This document shows, one piece after another, positions 35,503 to 44,540 of a stretch of DNA of 64,000 nt (its first letter is position 1; the number at the start of each line of letters is the position of its first letter). Location of the stretch: NCBI RefSeq assembly GCF_020686945.1, contig NZ_JAJEPR010000003.1, forward strand, positions 124,001 through 188,000, in the 5' to 3' direction. The notes beneath the pieces are model-generated. The model was not told the origin of the DNA and did no database searches. It worked only from the letters and a program-made list of their open reading frames with translations. Origin of the DNA: Limivivens faecihominis. Its GTDB lineage: Bacteria > Bacillota > Clostridia > Lachnospirales > Lachnospiraceae. The translations under genes were made by a program, and so were the position numbers.

Positions 35503-37248
35503 ATGCGCTCACTTGCGTGCTATCTGAAAGAATATAAAAAGGAAAGTATTCTTGCACCGTTTTTCAAGTTTCTGGAAGTCGTGTTTGACCTGATCGTTCC
35601 CCTTGTCATTGCCCAGATCATCGATGTGGGAGTGGCTCAGAACGACCACGGTTACATTGTCCAGAGATTTTTTATTCTGATCCTTATGGCGGCAGCCGGT
35701 CTTACCTGCAGCTTCACCGCCCAGTACTTCGCAGCGAAAGCCAGCGTCGGCTTCGCTGCAAATCTCCGTCAGGCCGTTTTCGACCACATCCAGCGCCTCT
35801 CATTTAGCGAGCTGGATACCCTCGGAACAGACACCCTGATTACCCGTCTGACTGATGATGTGAACCAGGTCCAGAACGGACTGAACATGGGTCTTCGCCT
35901 GCTTCTTCGAAGCCCCTTCATCGTTCTCGGTTCCATGGTCATGGCCTTCACAATCAACATCCGCTGCGCCCTGGTTTTCGTGGTTGCGATCCCTATCCTT
36001 TTCCTGGTGGCCTTCGTTATCATGTATGTCAGCATCCCGCTTTTCAAAAAAGTGCAGGGCCGTCTGGACGCCGTTACCCGTCTGACCCGTGAAAACCTCA
36101 CTGGCGTCCGCGTCATCCGCGCCTTCTGCCGGGAAGAGCAGTCCGTAGAAGAGTTTGACGCCCGCAACCGAGACCTCACCAAACTGAATGAGTTTGTCGG
36201 AAGGATCTCCGCTTTCCTCAATCCGGCAACCTATGTGCTCATCAACATCGCCACCGTCTTCCTGATCCAGAAAGCCGGTGTGGAGGTAAACCTCGGAAAC
36301 ATGCAGCAGGGTGAAGTCGTTGCTCTCTACAACTACATGGCTCAGATGATCGTGGAGCTCATCAAACTGGCTTCCCTGATCATCACCCTGAACAAATCCG
36401 CCGCCTGCGCCGAGCGTGTGGCCGGCATTCTGAAAGTCCGTTCTTCCATGGATTACAAGGAAAAAAACGTTTCCGCGAAAAAGAACAGCCCGGCTGTCAC
36501 CTTTGACAACGTAACCTTCTGCTACCAGAACAGCAAGGCTCCCAGCCTTTCCAACATCAGCTTTTCCATAAAACCCGGACAAACCGTCGGCATCATCGGT
36601 GGTACCGGAAGCGGAAAATCCACTCTGGTCAGCCTAATCACCCGTTTCTACGATGCCAGCGAAGGAAAAGTCCTCGTGGACGGCGTGGATGTCAAAGATT
36701 ATCCCCGCGGTGCGCTCCGCCGTAAAATCGGCGTGGTTCCCCAGAAAGCAGCTCTTTTCCAGGGAAGTATCCGTGCCAACATGAAATGGGGCCGCGATGA
36801 CGCCACAGATAAAGACATCTGGGAAGCACTCACAATCGCCCAGGCCAAAGAGATTGTCGAGAAAAAAGACGGCCAGCTGGATTTCCATCTGGAGCAGAAC
36901 GGCCGGAACCTCTCCGGCGGTCAGAGACAGCGTCTCACCATCGCCCGTGCCCTCGTGAAAAAACCTGAATTCCTGATTCTGGACGACAGTGCCAGCGCTC
37001 TGGACTTTGCCACCGACGCCGCCCTTCGGAAAGCGCTTCACAGCCTCAGCGGCAACGTAACCACCTTCCTGGTGTCCCAGCGTGCAGCCAGCATCCGTCA
37101 GGCGGACCTGATCCTCGTTCTGGACGACGGCCTTCTCGCCGGAAAAGGCACTCATCAGGAGCTCATGTCTTCCTGCGAGACCTACCGCGAGATCTTCTTC
37201 TCTCAGTTTCCTGAGGAACGCAAAAACTACAAGGAGGCAGCCAAATGA
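35503..37248 (+). CDS. heterodimeric ABC exporter, subunit with degenerate ATPase site
   Basis: This 581-residue half-transporter has a six-helix membrane domain (residues 1-310) and a nucleotide-binding domain with Walker A GGTGSGKS and signature NLSGGQRQR. The Walker B reads LILDDSASALD, with Asp where the catalytic Glu should be, and the H-loop position reads VSQRAAS with Gln in place of His. That is the pattern of the degenerate subunit in asymmetric exporters (TM287-, LmrC-type). Its stop overlaps the partner gene by 4 bases. The substrate is unknown; multidrug or lipid export is usual. Confidence 0.92.
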   Translation: MRSLACYLKEYKKESILAPFFKFLEVVFDLIVPLVIAQIIDVGVAQNDHGYIVQRFFILILMAAAGLTCSFTAQYFAAKASVGFAANLRQAVFDHIQRLSFSELDTLGTDTLITRLTDDVNQVQNGLNMGLRLLLRSPFIVLGSMVMAFTINIRCALVFVVAIPILFLVAFVIMYVSIPLFKKVQGRLDAVTRLTRENLTGVRVIRAFCREEQSVEEFDARNRDLTKLNEFVGRISAFLNPATYVLINIATVFLIQKAGVEVNLGNMQQGEVVALYNYMAQMIVELIKLASLIITLNKSAACAERVAGILKVRSSMDYKEKNVSAKKNSPAVTFDNVTFCYQNSKAPSLSNISFSIKPGQTVGIIGGTGSGKSTLVSLITRFYDASEGKVLVDGVDVKDYPRGALRRKIGVVPQKAALFQGSIRANMKWGRDDATDKDIWEALTIAQAKEIVEKKDGQLDFHLEQNGRNLSGGQRQRLTIARALVKKPEFLILDDSASALDFATDAALRKALHSLSGNVTTFLVSQRAASIRQADLILVLDDGLLAGKGTHQELMSSCETYREIFFSQFPEERKNYKEAAK

Positions 37249-39008
37249 GTAACAGCAAAAAGAAAAAAATGCCAAAAGGCAGTATGGAGACCTTCTTTAA
37301 AGTCCTTCGGATGATCGGAAATTACCGTTTTCTTCTGATCTTAAGTATTGTTTTGGCTGCAGTCACCGTCGTGCTGCAGCTCTATGTACCGATCCTTTTC
37401 GGAAATGCCATTGATGAAGTAGTCGGCGCCCATGCCGTTGATTTTGACCGGATGTGGTATTACCTCTCCCGGATTCTCGTCATGGTTATCGTCTCCTCCG
37501 TTTCCACCTGGGTTATGAGCATCATCAACAACCGGATGACCTACCGCACGGTACAGGATATCCGTGCCAAAGCCATCCGTCACATTCAGGAGCTGCCGCT
37601 CTCCTATCTGGATCAGCACAGCACCGGTGATATCATCAGCCGTGTCATCGCCGATACCGATATCCTCTCCGACGGTCTTCTTCTTGGCTTCACCCAGCTG
37701 TTTTCCGGTATCGTGACCATCGTCGGAACCCTGATCTTCATGTTTTCCAAAAACGTCTGGATCACCCTCCTGGTTATCGTCCTGACACCGTTAAGCTTTT
37801 TCGTGGCCAAATTCATCTCCAGCCACTCCTTCCAGATGTTCCGGAAGCAGAGTGAGACCCGCGGAAAACAGACCGCTCTCATCGAGGAGATGATCGGAAA
37901 TCAGAAAGTCGTACAGGCCTTCGGTTATGAGGACAAGGCTTCCGAGCGTTTCGCAGAGATCAACGAGGATCTGAAAAACTACAGCCAGAAAGCTGTGTTC
38001 TACAGCAGCCTGACGAACCCCTCCACCCGCTGCGTCAACAACATCATCTACGCAGGCGTGGCTCTGGTCGGCGCTTTCATGATCCCAGGCGGCTTCCTCA
38101 CCGTCGGCGGCCTCTCCGTACTGCTCTCCTACGCGAACCAGTACATGAAGCCCTTCAACGACATCAGCTCCGTCATCACCGAGCTTCAGAACGCTCTGGC
38201 CTGCGCCGGACGTATCTTCGAGCTTCTGGAAGAACCGGCTGAGGTTCCCGAGGAGAAAAAAGAAATGGGCAAAGCAGCCGGAGAAGTCAACATCGAACAT
38301 GTATCCTTCTCCTATGATAAATCCAAAAAGCTCATCGAAGACTTTAACTTTGAATCCAAACCCGGTATGCGCGTGGCCATTGTAGGCCCCACCGGCTGTG
38401 GAAAGACCACTTTCATCAACCTGCTGATGCGCTTCTATGACACGGACAAAGGCGATATTCTCGTGGACGGTCAGCCCATCAAGAATGTGACCCGCCATTC
38501 CCTCAGAAGCAACTACGGTATGGTGCTCCAGGACACCTGGATCAAGAGCGGCACCGTCCGTGAGAACATCTGCATCGGAAAGCCCAATGCCACCAATGAG
38601 GAGATCAAAGAGGCAGCCAAACGCTCCCACAGCTGGGAATTTATCCGCCGTCTGCCCGACGGACTGGACACGGTTCTCACCGAGGACAGCTTAAGCCAGG
38701 GCCAGAAACAGCTTCTCTGCATCACCCGCGTCATGCTCTGCCTGCCGCCCATGCTGATTCTCGACGAGGCAACCTCCAGCATCGATACCCGTACCGAGCT
38801 GCAGATTCAGGAAGCCTTCGATCAGCTCATGCAGGGACGCACAAGCTTCATCGTAGCCCATCGTCTCTCCACGATCCGCAATGCGGACTGGATTCTGGTC
38901 ATGAAAGACGGCCAGATCATCGAGCAGGGCACCCACGACGACCTTATGAAGGAGGACGGTTTCTACAACCACCTCTACAACAGCCAGTTTGTCAACGTGG
39001 CTCAGTAA
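37245..39008 (+). CDS. heterodimeric ABC exporter, catalytically complete subunit
   Basis: This 587-residue partner has the membrane domain (residues 20-320; LPLSYLDQHSTGDIISRVIAD) and a full ATPase site: Walker A GPTGCGKT, signature LSQGQKQ, Walker B LILDEATSS with catalytic Glu, and H-loop VAHRLSTI with His. The signature is the weaker LSQGQ form, normal for this partner. It forms one active and one degenerate site with the upstream gene. The Lys-rich N-terminus (SNSKKKKMPKGS) is cytoplasmic. Confidence 0.92.
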   Translation: MSNSKKKKMPKGSMETFFKVLRMIGNYRFLLILSIVLAAVTVVLQLYVPILFGNAIDEVVGAHAVDFDRMWYYLSRILVMVIVSSVSTWVMSIINNRMTYRTVQDIRAKAIRHIQELPLSYLDQHSTGDIISRVIADTDILSDGLLLGFTQLFSGIVTIVGTLIFMFSKNVWITLLVIVLTPLSFFVAKFISSHSFQMFRKQSETRGKQTALIEEMIGNQKVVQAFGYEDKASERFAEINEDLKNYSQKAVFYSSLTNPSTRCVNNIIYAGVALVGAFMIPGGFLTVGGLSVLLSYANQYMKPFNDISSVITELQNALACAGRIFELLEEPAEVPEEKKEMGKAAGEVNIEHVSFSYDKSKKLIEDFNFESKPGMRVAIVGPTGCGKTTFINLLMRFYDTDKGDILVDGQPIKNVTRHSLRSNYGMVLQDTWIKSGTVRENICIGKPNATNEEIKEAAKRSHSWEFIRRLPDGLDTVLTEDSLSQGQKQLLCITRVMLCLPPMLILDEATSSIDTRTELQIQEAFDQLMQGRTSFIVAHRLSTIRNADWILVMKDGQIIEQGTHDDLMKEDGFYNHLYNSQFVNVAQ

Positions 39009-39022
39009 AAATTCAATCAAAA

Positions 39023-39060
39023 AAATCCGCGAAGCCTCAAAGCTTCGCGGATTTCTTTTT
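39023..39060. terminator. bidirectional terminator between exporter and phosphoesterase
   Basis: AAATCCGCGAAGC (39023-39035) pairs with GCTTCGCGGATTT (39042-39054). The left flank is A-rich and the right is T-rich, so it serves both convergent transcripts. Confidence 0.85.
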
Positions 39061-39755
39061 TATAAAATTCTTTCCGGTTTAAATTTCAGATAATCCCCGG
39101 ACACCAGCCGGTAATAAACGCCATTCACTTCGCCCTTGAAACTATCGTCAAACCGTTCTTTTCCATGACAGTGGGAATAGATCACCTGCTCGGCTCCATA
39201 CTCCTCGCCCATCCTCGTGAAGGGACTTTCCATCTCCCCGATGGTCGTCGGCGGATAGTGAAGAAACATCAGAAACTTCTCATAACCTGCGGCCTTCGCC
39301 GCCTCAAAAGAGACTCGAAGACGTTCTGTCTCCCGCTTGCGGATTTTCAGGAAATGCTCGATGGAATCTTTTCCCTCGTAACAGTAGCCCTTCGTGCCCA
39401 CCAGAGCATAGCCCTCATAGACGGCAAAATTATTCTGGAGAAAGAAAAAGCGGCCCGCAAATTCCTGATTCAGCCGCTCCGTCTTCTTGGTATCCCAGAA
39501 CATGTCATGGTTTCCCCGAAGGAGAATCTTCCGTCCGGGCAGGCTCTCAATAAATGCAAAATCCGCCTCGCACTCCTTCACATTTCTTCCCCAGGAATGG
39601 TCTCCGGTGAGGACGATCGTATCCTCCGGCGTGATCTTTTTTCTCCAGTATTTCTCGATCTTCTTCTCGTGATCCTTCCAGACGGGATCAAAAATATCCA
39701 TGGGCTTATCCACAGAAAAAGAGAGATGCATATCTCCCAGCGCATACAATGCCAT
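39060..39755 (-). CDS. metallophosphoesterase
   Basis: This 231-residue calcineurin-like phosphoesterase has the metal motifs GDMHLS near the start, TGDHSWG, RGNHD, and the C-terminal HCHG region. The start at 39755 is preferred for its GAAGGGAAAG site; the in-frame ATG 15 codons upstream has none. The substrate is unknown. It is the last gene of an operon with an NCS1 permease, a PRTase-like protein and a c-di-GMP protein, so a nucleotide or cyclic-nucleotide substrate is conceivable (inference). Confidence 0.85.
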   Translation of the reverse strand: MALYALGDMHLSFSVDKPMDIFDPVWKDHEKKIEKYWRKKITPEDTIVLTGDHSWGRNVKECEADFAFIESLPGRKILLRGNHDMFWDTKKTERLNQEFAGRFFFLQNNFAVYEGYALVGTKGYCYEGKDSIEHFLKIRKRETERLRVSFEAAKAAGYEKFLMFLHYPPTTIGEMESPFTRMGEEYGAEQVIYSHCHGKERFDDSFKGEVNGVYYRLVSGDYLKFKPERIL

Positions 39756-39819
39756 ATCTTTCCCTTCTTTCCAAAAATCCCCTGCTCGCTCGTCCGGCAA
39801 ACAGGGGATCTCACATTTT

Positions 39820-41076
39820 CTATTTTTTCAGTTCTCCGATGACATAGCAGAGGGCTGCCACAGCCATGCCGTTGATGGAGGCGATGCCCGCAGGCACAAC
39901 GTTTGCCACGATGGCTCCAAGAACCACGCCAGCCACTGCAAACCAGTTTACGGTGACGATCTTCACCTTGTCTTCCTCATACTCCTTCCGGTTCATGAAG
40001 TAGCTGAGTACCAGGATGATTCCCACCGGTGGCAGCGTGCAGTTCAGGATATTCAGCCAGTCGCAGAAATTGTAGTAAAGCCATACGGAAAGGATCGTTC
40101 CGATCGCCCCGGAAATCAACACCATGGGCTTTTTCTTCTGTCCGAAGATGTTGGCCAGTCCAAGGCCAGCCGAATAGAGGGCGTTATCGTTGGTTGTCCA
40201 GATATTCATGCCCAGAACCAGAATCGCCATATAGAACAAATTCAGCCGGATCATGACCTCGAAGATATCATTTCCACCCACAAAGATATAGGCGATGGCT
40301 CCGAAGAAGAACATCAGCGAGTTTCCGATGAAAAACGCAATCACCGTAGCGATCGTGCCTGACTTCGCATCCTTGGCAAAGCGTGTGAAGTTCGGTGTGG
40401 CCGTTCCGCCCGATACGAAGGAGCCGATAACAAGACCGGCGCCGCCGATGACGCTTAAGGACCCGCTGGAGACTGCAAACTGATCAATGATCGTGCCGTC
40501 TCCCTGCCGCACAGCCATAACCATGGCCACCGTTCCCAGGACCGCTACCAGAGGCACTGCAATGCTGCTGACCAGGGTCAGAGACTTGATACCAAAATAA
40601 GCGGAAGCCGTCATGCAGACGCCTGCCACAACGACAAGGATCCACTTTGCCGCCTCATTCCCGTGGAAGATCTCTCCCGCCACCGGGATTGCAAACATGG
40701 CCAGACCAACGCCAAACCAGCCGATCTGGGTGAAGCTGATCATCGCTGAGGAAAGCCAGGAGCCTTTCTCACCGAAGGCTTTCTTGGCCAAAAGGTCCAT
40801 ACTGAGTCCCGTCTTCGCTCCCACATAGGCCAGAAGGCCTGTGTAGGCACCGAGGATCGCTCCTCCCAAAATCAGTGAACCCAGAAAGCCCCAGAAATCC
40901 AGGCCTTCCGCCAGCTGCTGGCCTACCCACATGCTGGCTGAGAAAAAGGTAAATCCCAGCATGATCATGAACATGCTCACAAACCCTTTCCGGCTCTCTT
41001 TCGGTACGGCCTGCTCCGCATAGTCGATGTCAGTGGTTTTCGTGGTGCTTTTCTTTGCTGCCATTTCCTTACCCAT
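39820..41076 (-). CDS. NCS1-family nucleobase permease (CodB-like)
   Basis: This 418-residue protein has about 12 membrane helices and resembles cytosine/purine permeases of the NCS1 family (TGLSMDLLAKKAFGEKGS; SFTQIGWFGVG; VGGNDIFEVM region). It likely imports a nucleobase or related small molecule by sodium- or proton-coupled symport. It begins 23 bases after the PRTase-like gene. The two probably form an uptake and salvage pair (inference from context). The substrate is not identifiable from sequence. Confidence 0.87.
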   Translation of the reverse strand: MGKEMAAKKSTTKTTDIDYAEQAVPKESRKGFVSMFMIMLGFTFFSASMWVGQQLAEGLDFWGFLGSLILGGAILGAYTGLLAYVGAKTGLSMDLLAKKAFGEKGSWLSSAMISFTQIGWFGVGLAMFAIPVAGEIFHGNEAAKWILVVVAGVCMTASAYFGIKSLTLVSSIAVPLVAVLGTVAMVMAVRQGDGTIIDQFAVSSGSLSVIGGAGLVIGSFVSGGTATPNFTRFAKDAKSGTIATVIAFFIGNSLMFFFGAIAYIFVGGNDIFEVMIRLNLFYMAILVLGMNIWTTNDNALYSAGLGLANIFGQKKKPMVLISGAIGTILSVWLYYNFCDWLNILNCTLPPVGIILVLSYFMNRKEYEEDKVKIVTVNWFAVAGVVLGAIVANVVPAGIASINGMAVAALCYVIGELKK

Positions 41077-41099
41077 GCTGTGTTTTTCTCCCTTTTTAA

Positions 41100-42188
41100 T
41101 TATAAAATGTACTTTTTCAGTGTGCCGGTGAACTCAGCGATTCGCTGCTCTGCCAGTTCTTTGAGGCTCATACCGCGGACGCTCTCGATATAGCCCCGCT
41201 CCTGCTGATAAAGCCATCTGGTGTCTGCTCTGCGAATCTTCTGATAATGATTGACTGCGATCCAGTCCTCATAGCTGATCTCAAGCGCATGGCCCAGTTT
41301 CTCCGCCAGAAGCTCCTCGAAATCGATCTGATCTGCCCGTTTCAAAATGCCTTCCCAGAAAGCCAGAACCTCCTCCACATGCTCGTGGATCTCATATCTT
41401 CTGGCGCCACCATCGTAAATGATACATTTTTCAAAAAGGGGACTGCACATGGACAGGGTCTCCCGGCGGAACTCCGGCGCTACAATGCCGTCCTTCCAGT
41501 AGAAATCCACGTCCGGCAGGTTGATGCCAGATACGCCCTTGTCCTGATAGGTGCTGAAAATTCCTTCATAATAAATCGTGATAAAGCCCTCAAACTCCGG
41601 CCAGAACTCCCGGATCTCCTGCGTCAGTTTTTCCAAGATCTCGATGCCCTTAGTGCCGCCGATCGTAAAGATGATAATATTGCGAAGCTTCGCGCCATGA
41701 CTTCTGTAGAAGTCCGTCACATAGCGGAGGCAATGGATCAGCGTCTCGCCGCTGGCGATGATATCTCCAATCAGCAGCGTGCTGTCCGGCACCATCGTGA
41801 GCTTGCTGTATTTGATCTCAAGACCTGCAATCTCTTCCTCCACAAACACACGCTCACTGGAGAGGAAGCTGATATCATGAACGCGGATGTGCTCCCGGTA
41901 GCAGCTCTCCTCGAGAGGGTAGTTTAATGCACCCCTGAGAATCGAGAGAATATTGGCAGTTGTCACCTTTTTCTGCTCTTTTAAATAATACAGCATCTGA
42001 GAGGTGGAGGGAATCAGGCAGTTGTATACCTCATAACCTACAATCTCCGGTGTGTTCAGAAGCTTTCTGGTCTCTGCCTCTGAGGTCACATAATACTCAT
42101 TTACATAATTTTCGCCTTCCAGACGATAACAGATAACTCCCTGCTCATTGAAAACGGGCTCTAAAACCACATTGTTCCAGTTATTCAT
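41100..42188 (-). CDS. phosphoribosyltransferase-like protein, uncharacterised
   Basis: This 362-residue protein carries a type I PRTase PRPP-binding loop (STLLIGDIIASGETL near residue 139-153), with Asp-Ile where the usual Asp/Glu-Asp pair is, and a hydrophobic core strand before it. The remaining 200 residues after it match nothing I recognise; they include several aromatic and acidic stretches (DVDFYWKDGIVAPEF; IIYDGGARRYEIHE). Nucleobase salvage is a plausible role given the NCS1 permease next to it. It follows the c-di-GMP gene after 21 bases, with an AGGAGAAAG site. Family assignment is moderate. Confidence 0.6.
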   Translation of the reverse strand: MNNWNNVVLEPVFNEQGVICYRLEGENYVNEYYVTSEAETRKLLNTPEIVGYEVYNCLIPSTSQMLYYLKEQKKVTTANILSILRGALNYPLEESCYREHIRVHDISFLSSERVFVEEEIAGLEIKYSKLTMVPDSTLLIGDIIASGETLIHCLRYVTDFYRSHGAKLRNIIIFTIGGTKGIEILEKLTQEIREFWPEFEGFITIYYEGIFSTYQDKGVSGINLPDVDFYWKDGIVAPEFRRETLSMCSPLFEKCIIYDGGARRYEIHEHVEEVLAFWEGILKRADQIDFEELLAEKLGHALEISYEDWIAVNHYQKIRRADTRWLYQQERGYIESVRGMSLKELAEQRIAEFTGTLKKYIL

Positions 42189-42209
42189 CTCTTTCTCCTT
42201 AAGGTGTTC

Positions 42210-44441
42210 TTATTTTCTTTTATTATCCTGCTGATATTTCAGCGTTTTTCCAATACAGATCGAATACTGACTCTCTTTCTTGTCAGACCATCCCGCGTAT
42301 CCGGTTATACCCCCCCCCTCGAAGTTTTTTCCGGTATCTTCGGTCAGCCCGGAGGAATCCTCCTGGGGATTTTTTATATCCTTGGATATGGACTTGAAAA
42401 AATATTCTTTGGTTTTTTCGTATTGCTGCTGCCTGGCCACGACATCCTCAGTTTTTTCTGCGTCCTTGCTCTTGGAAGCCTCCTTCTCATACTCGTGGCG
42501 CACGATCTCATGAATACTCTTCAGACATTCCAGCAGAATCGGATTGAAGGTGCCGCACTCTCCGTTCAGGATCATCTGAAGCGCCGTATCATGGGAATAG
42601 GCCTTCTTATAGACTCTCTCGCTGACCAGCGCATCGTAAACGTCCGCCAAAGATACCACCTGGGCAGAAATCGGAATTTGCTCCCCTGCCAGTCCGTCCG
42701 GATAGCCCTTTCCGTCGTAGCGCTCGTGGTGCCAGCGGCAGATCTGATAAGCCGTCTCCATCAGAGGCTCGTTCTGGTACATGCCCAAGTTTTTCAGCAT
42801 GGAAGCACCGATGAGGGTATGCTTTTTCATCTCCTCAAACTCTTCCTTTGTAAGTTTCCCCGGCTTGTTCAGGATGCTTTCCGGGATTCCGATCTTTCCG
42901 ATATCGTGAAGGGAGGAAGCCGTTGTGATCAGAAGGCGGTCGTTCCAGGTCAGATTGTAGAGATCGGTTTTGCGGACCAGCTCCTCCAGAAGGAGCTCCG
43001 TCATCATATTGATGTGAAGCACATGGGGGCCGCTCTCGCCGTTACGAAACTCCACAATCTCGCTTAAAATACCGATCATCATCCGGTTGTTCTTCTCTTT
43101 TTCGTAGACCTGATCCGTCACCAGATTGATGAGACGGCGCTGTCTCGCATAGAGCTTGATCGTGTTCATGACACGGCGGTAAACCACCTGGGCGTCAAAA
43201 GGCCGGCTGATATAATCGGAAACGCCCATATCGTAGGCCCGCCGGATAAAGGCTGCCGAATCCTCACTGGAGATCATGATAACCGGGATATCATCGATCC
43301 AGTGATTCTTGTTCATTTTCTCCAGAACTTCAAAACCGTCCATCACAGGCATAACGATATCCAGAAGAACCAAGGAAATTCCTGTGCCGTAACGCCTCAG
43401 CATATCCAGACATTCTGCGCCATTCTCCGCCTCGAGAATCTCAAATTCCGGTCCGATCATCTCCCGGAGCAGAAAACGGTTCATCTCCGAATCATCCACT
43501 ATGAGAACCCGATGATTTTTTCTTTTCCGGTTCAGAATGGCAAAACTGCCGTTTGACCCCTGAAACGCTCCGTCCTCCGTCACGACCATGTTCTTCTGTA
43601 TCTTCGCCTGGTACATGAAGCGGTCTGCCCTGTTCACCGCGCTTTCCACGGTTTCACGATCTGTCAGAACGCCGCCGATACTCACAGAAAGCTGAAGCTT
43701 CGTATAACCGGGAATCTGGCTCTTATGGATCTCTTCCTGAATTTTCTTCAGCCTCTCCACGAAATTCTTTTCCTCGATATCGGGCAGAATCAGAAGAAAT
43801 TCATCTCCGCCGTAGCGAACCAGAATATCGGATTTCCGGATACAGCTGCGGATGATCTGTACGGTAGTGTCCAGGACTCTGTCACCGGCCTTATGGCCGT
43901 AGGTGTCGTTGTACATCTTGAAATCGTCCAGAACGATCATTGCCACACCGGCAGCCTCTCTCATCATTTTCAGCTGTTCTTCATAGTACCTTCTATTATA
44001 AGTACCTGTAAGGACATCGGTATAAAGTTCTTTGTTATAGCCTGCCAGCTTCTTTAAGAGACGTTTTCTGCCGTCAGCATCCACGAGGGAATTTTCATCC
44101 AGCTGGCTCACCAGCTCCATCACATACGGCTTCCCGTCGATCTCGATATAACGGGAAATCACCTGATAGATCTTGGAGTCTATAAATTCCAGTTTTGTCC
44201 GCTGCTTTCCATCCGCAAAGGTCTTGGTGGAAATACAGTTTTCACAGGGGCTTTTCTTTTTCCATATCTCGTAACACTGGCAGGGAACTTCGACATGTTC
44301 GTTATAATGCCGTTCCATGTGCTCAAAATTGTCTTTATCCAGAAGGCGCACAATAGAAAATACTTTTTTGAGTTCTTCTATGAACTCTTCCGCTTCCGGC
44401 CCGCTCATGACATCTTTTTCTTCCGTACTCTCTGCACTCAT
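42210..44441 (-). CDS. GGDEF-REC-HD-GYP cyclic-di-GMP turnover protein
   Basis: This 743-residue soluble protein has an N-terminal sensor-like region with a Cys cluster (PCQCYEIW...PCENC at residues 53-69), then a GGDEF cyclase (GGDEF at 211-215, with an RxxD inhibitory site 5 residues before it), a receiver domain (phosphoacceptor Asp at 361 in LLDIVMP), and an HD-GYP phosphodiesterase (HD at 512-513; GKGYP at 577-581). It can both make and break c-di-GMP. The C-terminal tail after residue 650 is charged and low-complexity and contains a GGG codon run over a 9-base G tract. It heads an operon with a PRTase-like protein, an NCS1 permease and a phosphoesterase. Confidence 0.92.
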   Translation of the reverse strand: MSAESTEEKDVMSGPEAEEFIEELKKVFSIVRLLDKDNFEHMERHYNEHVEVPCQCYEIWKKKSPCENCISTKTFADGKQRTKLEFIDSKIYQVISRYIEIDGKPYVMELVSQLDENSLVDADGRKRLLKKLAGYNKELYTDVLTGTYNRRYYEEQLKMMREAAGVAMIVLDDFKMYNDTYGHKAGDRVLDTTVQIIRSCIRKSDILVRYGGDEFLLILPDIEEKNFVERLKKIQEEIHKSQIPGYTKLQLSVSIGGVLTDRETVESAVNRADRFMYQAKIQKNMVVTEDGAFQGSNGSFAILNRKRKNHRVLIVDDSEMNRFLLREMIGPEFEILEAENGAECLDMLRRYGTGISLVLLDIVMPVMDGFEVLEKMNKNHWIDDIPVIMISSEDSAAFIRRAYDMGVSDYISRPFDAQVVYRRVMNTIKLYARQRRLINLVTDQVYEKEKNNRMMIGILSEIVEFRNGESGPHVLHINMMTELLLEELVRKTDLYNLTWNDRLLITTASSLHDIGKIGIPESILNKPGKLTKEEFEEMKKHTLIGASMLKNLGMYQNEPLMETAYQICRWHHERYDGKGYPDGLAGEQIPISAQVVSLADVYDALVSERVYKKAYSHDTALQMILNGECGTFNPILLECLKSIHEIVRHEYEKEASKSKDAEKTEDVVARQQQYEKTKEYFFKSISKDIKNPQEDSSGLTEDTGKNFEGGGITGYAGWSDKKESQYSICIGKTLKYQQDNKRK
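42310..42318 (-). other. nine-base C tract (G tract in the coding strand) near the end of the c-di-GMP gene
   Basis: A run of nine C on the plus strand (G on the coding strand) lies in codons for the last 40 residues. Slippage there would change only the C-terminal tail and the spacing to the next gene. Homopolymers of this length are known mutational hot spots. Confidence 0.6.
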
Positions 44442-44496
44442 TTCTTCACATCCCCTTCATTCCATCAGCTTCCCAGATTTTTTCTCACTGTTTTTT

Positions 44497-44525
44497 ATTA
44501 TAACATCCGCGTAAAAAACTGTACA
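44497..44525 (-). promoter_or_regulatory. promoter of the c-di-GMP/PRTase/permease operon
   Basis: Minus strand: TGTACA (44520-44525), 17 bases, TATAAT (44497-44502). Confidence 0.65.
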
Positions 44526-44540
44526 GAGGGTTTTTCAACA

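Noticed and set aside
42204..43067. 287-codon plus-strand frame across the C9 tract
   Set aside because: Antisense to the HD-GYP domain with no start signal; hydrophobic stretches come from the opposite codons.
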